Source: Chloroflexota bacterium (lineage in GTDB: Bacteria > Chloroflexota > Dehalococcoidia > JACPQD01). From it: DNA of 64,000 nt. The notes below the pieces were generated by a model that did not search any database, was not told where the DNA came from, and saw nothing but the letters and a program-made list of their open reading frames with translations. The stretch covers positions 50,961-114,960 of the forward strand of contig JACPQD010000012.1 of assembly GCA_016190665.1 (NCBI GenBank). Direction: 5' to 3'. The translations under genes and the position numbers were made by a program. Positions 48,576 through 57,273 of this stretch are shown here, piece by piece. Positions within the stretch are counted from its first letter, which is position 1. Each line of letters opens with the position of its first letter.

Positions 48576-49907
48576 TCAGGTGGCGAGAGCGATGCCCCCT
48601 GCGCGGCCCGGCGCCAGGCAGGCGGCGTAAGCGTTCAATGTGCCGGCCAGGGCCCAATGCGTGAGAAGCCTGGCGAGCACGTTACTCTCCGCCTCCGGGG
48701 AGAGCTTGCTGTCGGCCCTGGCCTGGCTGACGACGGCAAAGGCCAGCGACGGCGGCGCGCGGCGCATGTCTTGCGGGTCGGCGCGCCAGCTCTGAAAGCG
48801 CGCCCGCAGTGCGTCCGGTCGGCGTCCCCTCATCGCCACAGCCTCAGCCAGGGGCGCGCCCCGAAGGGCGGCTGGCTTGTGGTGCACGAGCAGGCCAACA
48901 AACTGCGGCAGGGCCGCTTCCAGAGTCGTCAGCAACTGGCGCCGTCCGCTGTCCAACCCCGCCAGCGGATAATAGGCCTCCCAGATGGCCGCCAGCCTCC
49001 GCCACTGAGGGTCCGGGTAAAGCGCGTCGCCCATGGCGCAGCTGAGCTTGACCCGGAACCAGGGGATGGGGTGGGGATCATCCAGGTTCACGCGAAAGAC
49101 AAAGGCTCGCGGCAGGCTGACTACACCCATCAGGCCCAGCGTCGAGGCGACGCCGACCCGCGCCACGGCCCAGAAGTCGGCCAGGATCTCGGAGAGCCAT
49201 CGTTCGTACACCTGCCAGATACCCCCCTGGATGCCTCCGCGGGGCTGCATGGCTCGCAACTGCGGCCGGAGCGAGCCGATCAGGTCAAGAAGGGCGGTCC
49301 CCTGGTGACCAACCTCATGGGCCAGCGAGGAGGCGATCCCGCTTCCGCTGATCATGCGCTCTCGCGGCATACGCACTATGGCGACCGGGCTCCCGCCGCC
49401 GCCCGGCAGGCGGGTGCGCGCGCGCCGAATGGCGGCTCCGTGTCCCCTGTCCAGGTAGCAGATGACAGGGGGCGGGCGATAGTATCCCCCCGGCAGCCTC
49501 AACATATCTTCGGCGACAACGTCGAGGCCTGCCAGCCAGATGCCGGTCTCCTGCTCGCTCCGCTGGGTCATTGCGTCGGCGAAGATGTCCAGTTGCGACA
49601 GCACAGCATTGAACCGCAGCCGCAGGAAGGCGAGCCGCCGCTGCGCTTCAGCAACCGAGACGCGCTGGGCGTCCGGACTGCTCAGCCAGTCCTGATAGTC
49701 CGTTACCATTCGCCGCAGGTCCTGCCGCCCAGTGGCCAGATAGCGCTCAACGGCCGTTTGCGCCGCTAGTGAGGGCGCCGCCGCCGGGACCATCGTCTCC
49801 TGCAGGGCGAAGGGCTTCACCCGGTCGAGGCGAGCCGCCAGGCCGCGGACCTCCTGGTCGAGCAGCCGGTAGGCGCTGGATCTGACCGACATCGTTGCTA
49901 GCGTCAT
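48576..49907 (-). CDS. Putative zinc metalloprotease-like protein (HEVGH)
   Basis: 443 residues. SSLAHEVGHQGTALL gives a HExxH zinc motif at His197-Glu198-His201, and Glu240 in LSEILADFWA is a plausible third ligand, as in gluzincins. The N-terminal 190 residues are helical; the region after 245 has no known motif. No signal peptide. If active it would be a cytoplasmic or specially exported peptidase. The ATG at 49907 is chosen over TTG 49916. It is the second gene of the 50650-to-42586 run, 35 bp behind the first. Assignment rests only on the motif and its context. Confidence 0.7.
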   Translation of the reverse strand: MTLATMSVRSSAYRLLDQEVRGLAARLDRVKPFALQETMVPAAAPSLAAQTAVERYLATGRQDLRRMVTDYQDWLSSPDAQRVSVAEAQRRLAFLRLRFNAVLSQLDIFADAMTQRSEQETGIWLAGLDVVAEDMLRLPGGYYRPPPVICYLDRGHGAAIRRARTRLPGGGGSPVAIVRMPRERMISGSGIASSLAHEVGHQGTALLDLIGSLRPQLRAMQPRGGIQGGIWQVYERWLSEILADFWAVARVGVASTLGLMGVVSLPRAFVFRVNLDDPHPIPWFRVKLSCAMGDALYPDPQWRRLAAIWEAYYPLAGLDSGRRQLLTTLEAALPQFVGLLVHHKPAALRGAPLAEAVAMRGRRPDALRARFQSWRADPQDMRRAPPSLAFAVVSQARADSKLSPEAESNVLARLLTHWALAGTLNAYAACLAPGRAGGIALAT

Positions 49908-49942
49908 GGCCTTCAAACCTCGCTCGTTCTCTACTAGAAGGA

Positions 49943-50650
49943 CTAGACTCCCAGAAGAACGATAGTCCGGCCATGGCGCACCCAGGCGCCACGCTGGCCC
50001 CGGAACTGGCGTACCTGCTGAGAGGCGCGCGCCACCAGCCCTGGCGCATGCTGTCGCGCCGCGGCGGCGATAGCCCGCTGGGCAACAGCCTGGGGAGGCG
50101 CATTAGGTGGAGCAGCCGCCGCGTTTTGAGCGGCCGCGCCGGCCAGGCGGACGAAGCGGCGGGCAACCTCGTACTCCTGGTCTTCTGCGCTCATTCCTTC
50201 AAACTCAAGCCCGAAAGCCTTTCCCGCCATGGAAGCCAGCTTTCCGCCAACCACGCCGCCAACCCCTGGAAGCAGGATATTGCCCAGCGCAGCCCCGGCC
50301 ATAGGCACCAGTCGCTTCGCGATCCCCTTCAGAGCCCCACCGAGGGTGCGCCCCACTCCCGATTTGAAGAAACGCCCCGCCTTCTTAAACAACTTGCCGA
50401 TGAACTGGTCCAACTCCTCTTCAGTGCCGATCTCCAGCAGCTCGGCGGCCAGCTCGGCTTCCTCGGCCTCAGTGAACGGACTTTCGAGTGTGGCCTCGCC
50501 GTAGACTTCGCCTGATATCTCGGGGAACATCTCGTACTGGCCGTACTCTTGTCCGTATCCTCCCCGATCAACCTCGTAACCGTACTCCCCCTCACCGTAA
50601 GCGCCGGTCTCCCACCCCGTTTCCAGGCTTGTGCGATCGATGTCGTGCAT
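49943..50650 (-). CDS. Uncharacterised protein with Tyr/Gly/Glu-rich N-terminus and hydrophobic core
   Basis: 235 residues. Residues 1-60 are rich in Tyr, Gly and Glu (GAYGEGEYGYEVDRGGYG, YEMFPEISGEVYGE). Residues about 65-100 are acidic and helical. Residues 105-160 are Gly/Ala-rich and hydrophobic (GRTLGGALKGIAKRLVPMAG, GNILLPGVGGVVGGKLASMA), and the tail is Ala/Arg-rich. I have seen proteins of this build next to secreted or effector-like genes, but I cannot name the family. The segment YEMFPEISGEVYG resembles ETYPEIDPSEIFG at the start of the phospholipase-D-like protein. The ATG at 50650 follows GGGAGG. First gene of its operon. Confidence 0.7.
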   Translation of the reverse strand: MHDIDRTSLETGWETGAYGEGEYGYEVDRGGYGQEYGQYEMFPEISGEVYGEATLESPFTEAEEAELAAELLEIGTEEELDQFIGKLFKKAGRFFKSGVGRTLGGALKGIAKRLVPMAGAALGNILLPGVGGVVGGKLASMAGKAFGLEFEGMSAEDQEYEVARRFVRLAGAAAQNAAAAPPNAPPQAVAQRAIAAAARQHAPGLVARASQQVRQFRGQRGAWVRHGRTIVLLGV

Positions 50651-50944
50651 TTCAAACCTCCCTCTTTGGTCTATTAGAGGTATGCCCTCCATCATTTATG
50701 AGTTGCAAGATCCGTGCCAACTAGACCTCAGCCTGAGAGTCGCGACTCAATGCTCCTCAAATTGCCTTCTCGAGAGAGTCGCAATGGCGAGCGAAGCAAG
50801 ACCAGACCGAACTTTGGTTCATTACTGACCGGTGGATAGATTCATCGTCAACGAACCAGAATTCGCTTGAGTCTTAATCGTTTATGTGGAGTGCGGTGGC
50901 AAATTTACACGTACTATACGTTACATATCAGAGACCACCTGCCA

Positions 50945-50973
50945 TTGAAAGCAGACCAGCGAAGTAGTATACT
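50945..50973 (+). promoter_or_regulatory. Sigma-70-type promoter upstream of the PrsW gene
   Basis: TTGAAA (50945-50950), exact 17-bp spacer, TATACT (50968-50973). It leaves a leader of about 140 nt before the TTG start at 51121. The rest of the 470-bp gap 50651-51120 shows no gene; it must also hold the promoter of the leftward operon, not identified. Confidence 0.65.
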
Positions 50974-51120
50974 TACCGATGCACCTGGCATCCTGTGGAT
51001 GTGGCAGGGTTGGCCTCCCACTCGTGAAGGACGGATGGGATTGATCGGCAACCGCGCCGCATCGCTTAAGGGGGGCTGCGTGACGGCCTGTTTCGAGCTT
51101 TCGGCTGGCGAGGTGACGAC

Positions 51121-52227
51121 TTGATTCCGGCTGCCGTCCTTGCTGTCGCCATTCCCCTGACGTTTCTCTACATTGTACGCTGGCTCGACCTGTACGCCTC
51201 CTCGGGGGTCCGCTGGCTCCTGGTCTGCCTCGGTTGGGGCGCGGTGGCCTTCTTCGCCGCCTTTCAGGTCAACACCTTCGCCGTGCGACTGGTGGGCTAC
51301 GGACTCCTCGTGACGGTGGCCGCCCCCATCATTGAAGAGTTCCTCAAATCGCTTGTCCTTATCTACCTCGTGCGCCGGCCCAATTTCACCTACTTTGTGG
51401 ATGGCGCCATCTACGGCTTCGCCTCCGGCACGGCCTTCGCGGTCCTGGAGAACCTCCTGTACCTCAGCCGCGCCAGCGCGGAGGAGGGGCTGTTCCTGGC
51501 GCTGGGCCGCGCCTTCTCCACTTCCCTCATGCACGGCTCCGCCACCGCCCTGGTCGGCATCTCCCTGGGCCGGCTGCGTTTTGGGCGCGGCCTCAGCCGG
51601 GTGCTCTCGGTGCCACTGGGCTGGGGCGCCGCCATGGTCCTCCATGTCATTTTCAACAATGTCGTCAGCCAGGGTCAGGGATCGCTGCTGGGCACGGTGC
51701 TAGCGATAGTCATTGGGCTTGGCGGAGCCGGGCTGACCGCGGCCTTTATCCTCTGGGGCCTGTCCGAAGAGCGGCGCTGGCTCAAGGAGACCCTGGGCAT
51801 CGGCGTGGGCGTCTCCGCCCGAGAGGCGGCCGTGGTGCAGCAGATGTCCGACCTGGACCTGCTGCTGGCGCCGGTGGAGCAACGTTTCGGAGCGGAGAAG
51901 CGGAAGACAGTGGAGGCGTTTCTGAAACTGCAAGCGCGGCTGGGCATCAAGCAGAAGGCGCTGGAGATGAGCCCCACGCCGAAGCTCCGCGAGGAGTTGG
52001 GCGCCCAGGTCGCCGCTATGCGGAAAGAAATGGATGAGCTGCGCCGCGGCGTCGGCGTCTATTGCATGTCCTACGTCCGTTCCATCCTGCCGCCGGAGAC
52101 GGAGCCGGTCTGGTCGCGCCTGGGCCAGACACTCGAGACGGCCAGGACGCCATCGGGCCCGAGCCTGTGGGGCGCGCTGGGGGAGAAGATGGGGGACGGG
52201 GGCCAGGGCGGGCGAAATGATGAATGA
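51121..52227 (+). CDS. PrsW-family intramembrane metalloprotease
   Basis: 368 residues. The first 220 residues have about seven hydrophobic segments. PrsW motifs are AAPIIEEFLKS (Glu72-Glu73), GFASGTAFAVLENLLY, SLMHGSATALVG and VLHVIFNN. The family cleaves membrane anti-sigma factors (B. subtilis PrsW on RsiW) or acts as CAAX-like proteases. The C-terminal 140 residues are soluble and predicted coiled coil (LLLAPVEQRFGAEKRKTVEA). The TTG start at 51121 is supported by GAGGTGACGAC upstream. The last three codons lie within the start of a dispersed repeat (52218), suggesting that the insertion replaced the original C-terminus. Confidence 0.87.
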   Translation: MIPAAVLAVAIPLTFLYIVRWLDLYASSGVRWLLVCLGWGAVAFFAAFQVNTFAVRLVGYGLLVTVAAPIIEEFLKSLVLIYLVRRPNFTYFVDGAIYGFASGTAFAVLENLLYLSRASAEEGLFLALGRAFSTSLMHGSATALVGISLGRLRFGRGLSRVLSVPLGWGAAMVLHVIFNNVVSQGQGSLLGTVLAIVIGLGGAGLTAAFILWGLSEERRWLKETLGIGVGVSAREAAVVQQMSDLDLLLAPVEQRFGAEKRKTVEAFLKLQARLGIKQKALEMSPTPKLREELGAQVAAMRKEMDELRRGVGVYCMSYVRSILPPETEPVWSRLGQTLETARTPSGPSLWGALGEKMGDGGQGGRNDE

Positions 52228-52345
52228 TGAAAGATGAATTGTCCATGTCGGTTGATACCGGCGCCACCAGGGATGAAAATGCGTTGCTATACCCCGCACT
52301 GAAGTACGGGGTATACCGCGTACTTTAGTGCGCGGTACTTGTGCG
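52218..52345 (+). repeat. Dispersed palindromic repeat element, copy 1
   Basis: Starts with ATGAATGATGAAAGATGAAT-type sequence and GGTTGATACCGGC, then GGATGAAAATG, then two hairpins TACCCCG/CGGGGTA (52290-52313) and TACCGCG/CGCGGTA (52314-52337). The copy at 60305-60452 has the same order of parts. The remaining part of the 492-bp gap (to 52719) shows no gene or further structure that I can support. Confidence 0.7.
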
Positions 52346-52719
52346 AATTCCTATTTTCGTAGCAATGAAATAACCAAGGTACAAGATACAGTAACCAAAC
52401 AAGAACCAGGGTACAAGATACAAATTCCAAGATAGGCGGAAAGATAGGTGCCTTGGGGGGATCCGAAGGAAGGCGGTGACAACCGACGATGCCGGCGACC
52501 TTCGCGTCGCGAAGGCGGCCGTCGGTGTGCTGGTGCACAGGATCACGAATCGTGGTGCGCGGGCCAACGCCTTGCTGAGTGCTGCGGTAGACCGACGCGG
52601 TCTTCAAGACCGGGTCGGTCTTTCGTTGCGCCGGCAGAAGTCAGGTTGCAGGCGTTAGGCGTCGGGGCAGCGTTCCCACTCCCTACTCCCTCCTCCCTAC
52701 AACCTCTAACCTATAACCT

Positions 52720-53715
52720 ATGATCGAATTGCGTTTTCTGGGACAACCGCAGGCCATTCTGGCAGGACGCGACATGGCGGGGGAGGTAGGGGCAAAACAG
52801 CTGGCTTTGCTTACCTACCTGGCCCTGGCGGCGCCGCTGCGCCAGGCCCGCTCCCGCCTGGCGGCCCTGCTCTGGAGCGAGAAGTCCGAGGAGGCTTCGC
52901 GCTACAGGCTGAGACACGCCTTGTGGATGCTGCACCGGACGCTGGGCGACAGCGTTCCTGGCGCCGACGATGACGCCTGCTGGCTCGACCCGGAGGAGGG
53001 GACGTGGGTGGACGCCCGGGAGTTCCGGCGCGGCTGCCGCCAGGAGGGCATCGACTTGCGGCGGTCCGGCCCGCCCGCGGCGGGCGACGACGATTCGGCC
53101 GCCTTGCAGGGCATCGTCGACCTTTACCGAGGGGAGTTGCTGGCCGGCCTGGTCGTCAGAGACGCCCCTGAGTTCGAGGAATGGCTCCTCGTCGAACGGG
53201 AGTCGTTGGACTTGCTCTACCTGGAGGCGCTATGGCGCCTGGGGAACGCGCAGATAGCCGCCGGTAGCCTGGGGGAGGCCGCCGCGACGCTGGACCGCCT
53301 CGTTCAAGCTGACCCGCTGCGGGAACGCTCCTACTGCGCGCTCGCCGGCTTGTACGTACGCCTGGACGACCGCTCCGCCGCCGTGCGCATCTGCCGGCGG
53401 TGCTCCACAACCATCAACGCCGAGCTGGGCGTCTCCCCCTGCCCGGACCCCAACAGATGGCAACGACCAACGGCTCCGGGCGACATCCCTGCGTCGGGCG
53501 AGGTGGAGCGGGCCAGCCGCCTCATGCAGGGTGGGCGCTACAGAGAGGCGTGGGCGGTATGCCGCGCCGCGGTTTCGCTGTGCTCCGATCCCGTGGCGCG
53601 CAGCCAGCTTGCACTCCTGCAGGCGGAGATCGCTCTGGCGCAGGACCGGCCGAAGGAGGCGTTGTCCCTCGTCCAGGCGGCCCGGCAGGCCATAGGCCGC
53701 TTGGCGGCCAGGTGA
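52720..53715 (+). CDS. SARP-like transcriptional regulator (winged helix plus BTAD)
   Basis: 331 residues. Residues 1-95 are an OmpR-type winged helix in the SARP arrangement (IELRFLGQPQAILAGRDMAG, QLALLTYLALAAPLRQARSR, ALLWSEKSEEASRYRLRHAL). Residues about 100-235 are a bacterial transcriptional activator domain (VDLYRGELLAGLVV, LRERSYCALAGLYVRLDDRS). The C-terminal part is helical and TPR-like (ALLQAEIALAQDRPKEALSL). SARP proteins activate promoters through direct repeats placed about 8 bp upstream of the -10. Four promoters downstream carry such repeats, so they are probable targets. The ATG at 52720 lacks a strong ribosome site. Confidence 0.88.
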   Translation: MIELRFLGQPQAILAGRDMAGEVGAKQLALLTYLALAAPLRQARSRLAALLWSEKSEEASRYRLRHALWMLHRTLGDSVPGADDDACWLDPEEGTWVDAREFRRGCRQEGIDLRRSGPPAAGDDDSAALQGIVDLYRGELLAGLVVRDAPEFEEWLLVERESLDLLYLEALWRLGNAQIAAGSLGEAAATLDRLVQADPLRERSYCALAGLYVRLDDRSAAVRICRRCSTTINAELGVSPCPDPNRWQRPTAPGDIPASGEVERASRLMQGGRYREAWAVCRAAVSLCSDPVARSQLALLQAEIALAQDRPKEALSLVQAARQAIGRLAAR

Positions 53716-53905
53716 GAGGTGAGAGGGGTAGGGGATTGCTGATTCTTGATTTTTGATTGCGGATTGCTGAAGGCGCGTGAGTACCGCCGGGCTATTAGCG
53801 ATTGGCAGTTGGCGATTAGTTCTCATCTCCCCGGAGCCAGTTGCTAGCCACTGAGGGCAGGGTGGGGGCTAATCGCTAACCGCTAATCGCTAGCAGCTAA
53901 CCTAC

Positions 53906-53939
53906 TGACACGCTCAGTGACACACTGAGGCTTTATGAT
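53906..53939 (+). promoter_or_regulatory. TGACAC-repeat promoter, site 1
   Basis: TGACAC at 53906-53911 and 53918-53923 (12-bp period, spacer GCTCAG), then exactly 10 bp, then TATGAT at 53934-53939. Start of transcription is expected near 53946, 18 bases before the I42 inhibitor gene. Confidence 0.65.
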
Positions 53940-53963
53940 AGGGGCCTCAAAGGAGGTGCGACC

Positions 53964-54413
53964 ATGAAGGCCTGTTTGAGCAGGCGGAGCCAGACCTGGA
54001 GTGGCATTATCGCGGTGGTGGTGGTAGCGCTGGTCCTCGCCTTCGTCAAGGCAGGCGACAGGGCGGCTACCGGACTCGCTGTGGACGACTCATACGACGG
54101 CAAAGAAGTCAGGATGGCTACTGGAGGCTCGTTGCAGATAGCACTCAACTCCAACCCGACCACCGGTTTCAAATGGGAGTTGACCGGGATTAGCGACCCC
54201 ACAGTGCTGGAGAAGGTGAGCGACGTCTACGAGGCTTCTCAGTCCAAGCCCAAAGAGGGAGCGCCGCCCCGGGTCGGAGCTGGAGGCAGGGAGTTCTGGA
54301 GCTTCAAGGCGCTGAAAAGGGGCGCCGCCATTATTTCCATGGAATACAGCCGGCCGTGGCAGGGAGGCGAAAAGGGGGCCCGGAAATTCAGCCTGACCGC
54401 GGTTGCTGAATAG
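53964..54413 (+). CDS. Chagasin-type (I42) cysteine protease inhibitor, membrane-anchored or secreted
   Basis: 149 residues. An N-terminal hydrophobic segment (about 14-30) acts as signal or anchor. The I42 domain (about 45-149) has all three protease-binding loops: NPTTG at 64-68, GAGGREFW at 105-112 and RPW at 130-132. Chagasin-like proteins bind papain-family proteases in the nM range, so this one may protect the cell against external proteases or control its own. The ATG at 53964 follows AAAGGAGGTG. It is the first gene after the SARP regulator and has a TGACAC-repeat promoter. Confidence 0.92.
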   Translation: MKACLSRRSQTWSGIIAVVVVALVLAFVKAGDRAATGLAVDDSYDGKEVRMATGGSLQIALNSNPTTGFKWELTGISDPTVLEKVSDVYEASQSKPKEGAPPRVGAGGREFWSFKALKRGAAIISMEYSRPWQGGEKGARKFSLTAVAE

Positions 54414-54515
54414 AAAAAGCCTCATAGCGTTTCCATCTCGGCGCACTGGCTGGGCGAGATGAAATAGGGTGGTCAACTGGCTGTTGGCATCTCAAAAAGG
54501 CGGAGGGTTTCTGTA

Positions 54516-55220
54516 ATGAAGAGGTTTGTGGTAGTCCTGGGGCTGTGTCTGGCGCTACTGTCGACGGCTGCGGGGTGTGTAGCGAAGGCAGACAGCAGCA
54601 AGATAGATACCCAGATAGGGGTCTCCGCCCTGGCGGCCCTGGCAGACAGCCACATTGAAAGCTATGTGGTTTCCATGGCAGCCCTGGCCGCAACGCGAGA
54701 GGTCCAGTCCGGGGACTGGGGAGCGATGAGGCCCCTGCTGGAAAAGGTGGCTCGCCCGGAGACGGCGGCAAAGGTCGGTCGCCCGGAGAACGCAGCGGCA
54801 GTGTGGTATGTCTTGCCGGATGGGTCGTATTTCACCGTGGAGCAGGGGAAACAGAGCGCCAACATTTCGGACCGGCCGTATTTCCCCAGGCTCATGGCGA
54901 GAAACATAATCACCGGCGACCTGGTGGTCAGCAGGTCCACTGGCAGGAAATCAGCGGTGGTCGCCGTGCCGGTAGTGAAGGATGGGAAGGTCGTGGGGGG
55001 ATTGGGTTCCTCGGTCTTCCTGGAGGACCTGAGCGCTACACTGCGCCAGGAACTGGGCCTGCCGGACAACATGGTGTTTTACGCGGTCACCGACAGGAAC
55101 GAGGTGGCGCTGCATTCGGACACGGCGATGATCATGGCGGCCAGCCCCGCTCTTGCGAAGAACGTCGAGTGGCGCGCTTCGCCGCTTACCGGATGGCGCT
55201 TTGCCCTGGGCACGAAGTAG
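54516..55220 (+). CDS. Lipoprotein with Cache-type sensor domain
   Basis: 234 residues. Signal peptide with lipobox STAAGC near residue 21, then a periplasmic dCache/PDC-like domain: VWYVLPDGSYFTVEQGKQSA, ISDRPYFPRLMARN, SRSTGRKSAVVAVPVVKDGK and VGGLGSSVFLEDL. Such domains bind small ligands in chemoreceptors and kinases; here no signalling domain follows, so the protein is a free-standing extracellular sensor or binding lipoprotein. It lies 102 bp behind the I42 gene and may share its promoter; none of its own is evident. The ATG at 54516 follows GGCGGAGGG. Confidence 0.87.
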   Translation: MKRFVVVLGLCLALLSTAAGCVAKADSSKIDTQIGVSALAALADSHIESYVVSMAALAATREVQSGDWGAMRPLLEKVARPETAAKVGRPENAAAVWYVLPDGSYFTVEQGKQSANISDRPYFPRLMARNIITGDLVVSRSTGRKSAVVAVPVVKDGKVVGGLGSSVFLEDLSATLRQELGLPDNMVFYAVTDRNEVALHSDTAMIMAASPALAKNVEWRASPLTGWRFALGTK

Positions 55221-55280
55221 CAGCGGGCGGTTAGCTGCTGCCCCCTGGCGGTCAGCTTTGGGGGACGGATCTGGAATGAT

Positions 55281-55446
55281 GAATTCTTCGAACCACTGAC
55301 ACGCTCAGTGACACGCAAGGGTTGTAGAGTGAAATGGCAGTCAGCCTTCAGCGGTCAGCTTGGCGGGTGGGGTAGCTGAAAGCTAATCGCTAACAGCTAA
55401 TAGCCGATAGCTCACGAAGGAGGTAAAGCAAATGTTGGGAAGCATG
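55281..55446 (+). repeat. 166-bp duplicated promoter-leader-start cassette, copy 1
   Basis: Almost identical (two differences seen) to 56275-56440. The duplicated block covers the TGACAC-repeat promoter, the GCTGAAAGCTAATCGCTAAC-type leader, the ribosome site GAAGGAGG and the first five codons of the following gene. Confidence 0.9.
55297..55330 (+). promoter_or_regulatory. TGACAC-repeat promoter, site 2
   Basis: TGACAC at 55297-55302 and 55309-55314, 10 bp, TAGAGT at 55325-55330. Leader of about 95 nt to the gene at 55432. Confidence 0.65.
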
Positions 55447-56115
55447 TTGCGCAGGCTCCTCAGGAAGCCGTTCTCACTGGCGATAGTGGGGGTGCTGGCC
55501 GTGGTGCTGGTGGCGGCGCTATTCCTAGCCAACCGCTGGGGTGGCGAGGCGCTCTTGGGAGCGTCCTTCGACTACGTGAGCGAGGGCCATTGGGAATGGG
55601 TGGTGAAGGTAAGGGGTCTTCTGGTACAAGTGCCGAATGAGCGGGGCGCTGAGGGTGACGAGCTGTGGCTGACCGGTACCATCACGGATAGCGCGGTGGG
55701 CGGGCTTACCAAGACCGTGAATTGGCGGAGAAGAAACTTTATGTTTAATCCCGGTCTTGACATGTGGACCGACCAGTATCTAACGGACCGCTGGTTGGTG
55801 AAGGGGCGCCTGGTCTTTGACCTTGCGCTGTGGGAGGAGGATAAGGACGTGCCTGGCGAGGCGCTGAGGGGTGGGAATGACCTGATCGGCTCCTGGCGCG
55901 CGGAAATAACGCCAGGAAGGCGGACGGTAGTCAATGCCACATTTAACAACGGGGTACCGGGTAAGCCAGGGGCAAATGGGCACTATGACTTGAGGCTGTG
56001 GGTGGAAGCTGAGTGTGTGGCCACTCCAGGGGGATACAGGCAGAAGAGACACGAACGGACCAAATTCTCTGGGGCGCCAAGGGAGCTACTCGAGTGCCCC
56101 GATCTGTCGGACTAG
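55432..56115 (+). CDS. Membrane-anchored protein of unknown function
   Basis: 227 residues. N-terminal anchor MLGSMLRRLLRKPFSLAIVG with a following hydrophobic stretch (13-34), shared with four neighbouring proteins of different C-terminal content. The soluble part (40-227) is mostly beta in character (WEWVVKVRGLLVQVPNE, ELWLTGTITDSAVGG, VVNATFNNGVPGKPG) and not recognised. The basic N-terminus predicts an outside C-terminus. The gene has a TGACAC-repeat promoter and a strong GAAGGAGG ribosome site, both duplicated in front of the next gene. Confidence 0.78.
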   Translation: MLGSMLRRLLRKPFSLAIVGVLAVVLVAALFLANRWGGEALLGASFDYVSEGHWEWVVKVRGLLVQVPNERGAEGDELWLTGTITDSAVGGLTKTVNWRRRNFMFNPGLDMWTDQYLTDRWLVKGRLVFDLALWEEDKDVPGEALRGGNDLIGSWRAEITPGRRTVVNATFNNGVPGKPGANGHYDLRLWVEAECVATPGGYRQKRHERTKFSGAPRELLECPDLSD

Positions 56116-56425
56116 CTACTGAGATGACTTTCAGCCTTCAGCGGTCAGCTTGGGGGCGGGCTTGAAATGATGAATGATGAGTGCGGAATGATGAATGCGT
56201 TCAGTATTCAGTATCCACTATTCAGGAGTCAGGAGGGGAGCGGGGTGGATTCTGAATTCTGAATACTGACTACTGAATTCTTCGAACCGCTGACACGCTC
56301 AGTGACACGCAAGGGTTGTAGAGTGAAATAGCAGTCAGCCTTCAGCGGTCAGCTTGGCGGGTGGGGTAGCTGAAAGCTAATCGCTAACAGCTAATAGCCG
56401 ATAGCTCACGAAGGAGGTAAAGCAA
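56116..56425. other. 310-bp gap: duplicated promoter cassette and short repeats
   Basis: 56160-56280 is made of short near-repeats of ATGATGAATG and TCAGTATTCAG types without coding capacity; 56275-56440 is the second copy of the 166-bp cassette. Confidence 0.7.
56291..56324 (+). promoter_or_regulatory. TGACAC-repeat promoter, site 3
   Basis: TGACAC at 56291-56296 and 56303-56308, 10 bp, TAGAGT at 56319-56324; identical to site 2 because of the cassette duplication. Confidence 0.65.
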
Positions 56426-56965
56426 ATGTTGGGAAGCATGTCACGCAGGCTGGTAAGAAAACCGTTGTTCTTGGGGATAGCGGGGGTGCTGATTGGCATC
56501 CCAATTGCTGGCGGGGCGGCGATGCTGGTGAGCGAGGATTTCCGGGACCAGGTGGGGGCACAGGTGGCGAGCGCTCTGCCCGGGACGGTCGTCGGCGACT
56601 GCGAGATCAAGCCCGGAACACAGTGCTCCAATGTTAACTTGAGCGGCGCCAACCTGTTCAATGCCCGGCTGTCAGGGGCCAACCTCAGCGGGGCGAACCT
56701 CACCAACGTCAACCTGCGCCGCGCCGACCTGACCCGGGCCAACCTCAGCAAGGCGGACCTGAGCCGGGCGGACCTGTACCGGGCCGATCTGAGCTGGGCT
56801 GACCTCACCGGGGCGACCCTGCGCGCTGCCAGTCTGCGCGCCGCTCAGCTGAACGGGGCCAATCTCACCGGGGCTACTTTGCCGGGCGGCGACTTCCTGA
56901 GAGACGCGGATTTCTGCAACACTACCATGCCCGACGGGAGCGTCGACAACAGCGGATGCCAGTGA
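56426..56965 (+). CDS. Membrane-anchored pentapeptide-repeat protein
   Basis: 179 residues. Anchor MLGSMSRRLVRKPLFLGIAG and hydrophobic segment (about 14-35), then a spacer with CEIKPGTQC, then about 20 consecutive A(N/D)LxX pentapeptides (residues 70-155: ANLSGANLTNVNLRRADLTR), which form a right-handed quadrilateral beta-helix. It closes with TTMPDGSVDNSGC. The Cys pair before the helix and the terminal Cys are shared with paralogues, consistent with an outside location and a disulfide. Pentapeptide proteins can mimic DNA or act as scaffolds; here no function can be assigned. Confidence 0.9.
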   Translation: MLGSMSRRLVRKPLFLGIAGVLIGIPIAGGAAMLVSEDFRDQVGAQVASALPGTVVGDCEIKPGTQCSNVNLSGANLFNARLSGANLSGANLTNVNLRRADLTRANLSKADLSRADLYRADLSWADLTGATLRAASLRAAQLNGANLTGATLPGGDFLRDADFCNTTMPDGSVDNSGCQ

Positions 56966-57273
56966 GCCGGGATTGCTGATTTTTGATCGCTGATTGCTGA
57001 AGAGCAGTAGGGTGGCTAAAGCGAAGCGCAACCCACCGGCAAAGATTGGTGCTGGTGGGTGCAGTCCCGATTCTTCCGACGTATCAGGACGCCGCGAAAG
57101 CCGAGCATCGGGACTGCACCCACCTTACGGCTACGGCTGATCGCTGATTGCTGAGTGGGCCGAGGGGGGAGGAAGGGACTGATCCCTGACTCTCGACCCC
57201 CGGCCCCTGCTGAGGCTGACTGCTGAAAGCTGATAGCTGACTGCTGAAAGCTCGATCACAGGGAGGAATTGCC
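56966..57273. other. 308-bp gap with inverted repeat
   Basis: 57005-57125 contains GGGTGGCTAAAGCGAAGCGC followed by an inverted pair GTGGGTGCAGTCCCGAT/ATCGGGACTGCACCCAC (57053-57114) around a 28-nt loop, typical of a small dispersed palindromic element. The rest is GCTGATTGCTGA-type short repeat. No TGACAC promoter is present before the next gene. Confidence 0.6.

Noticed and set aside
50867..51124. 85-codon frame before PrsW
   Set aside because: It spans the TTGAAA/TATACT promoter and has no ribosome site.
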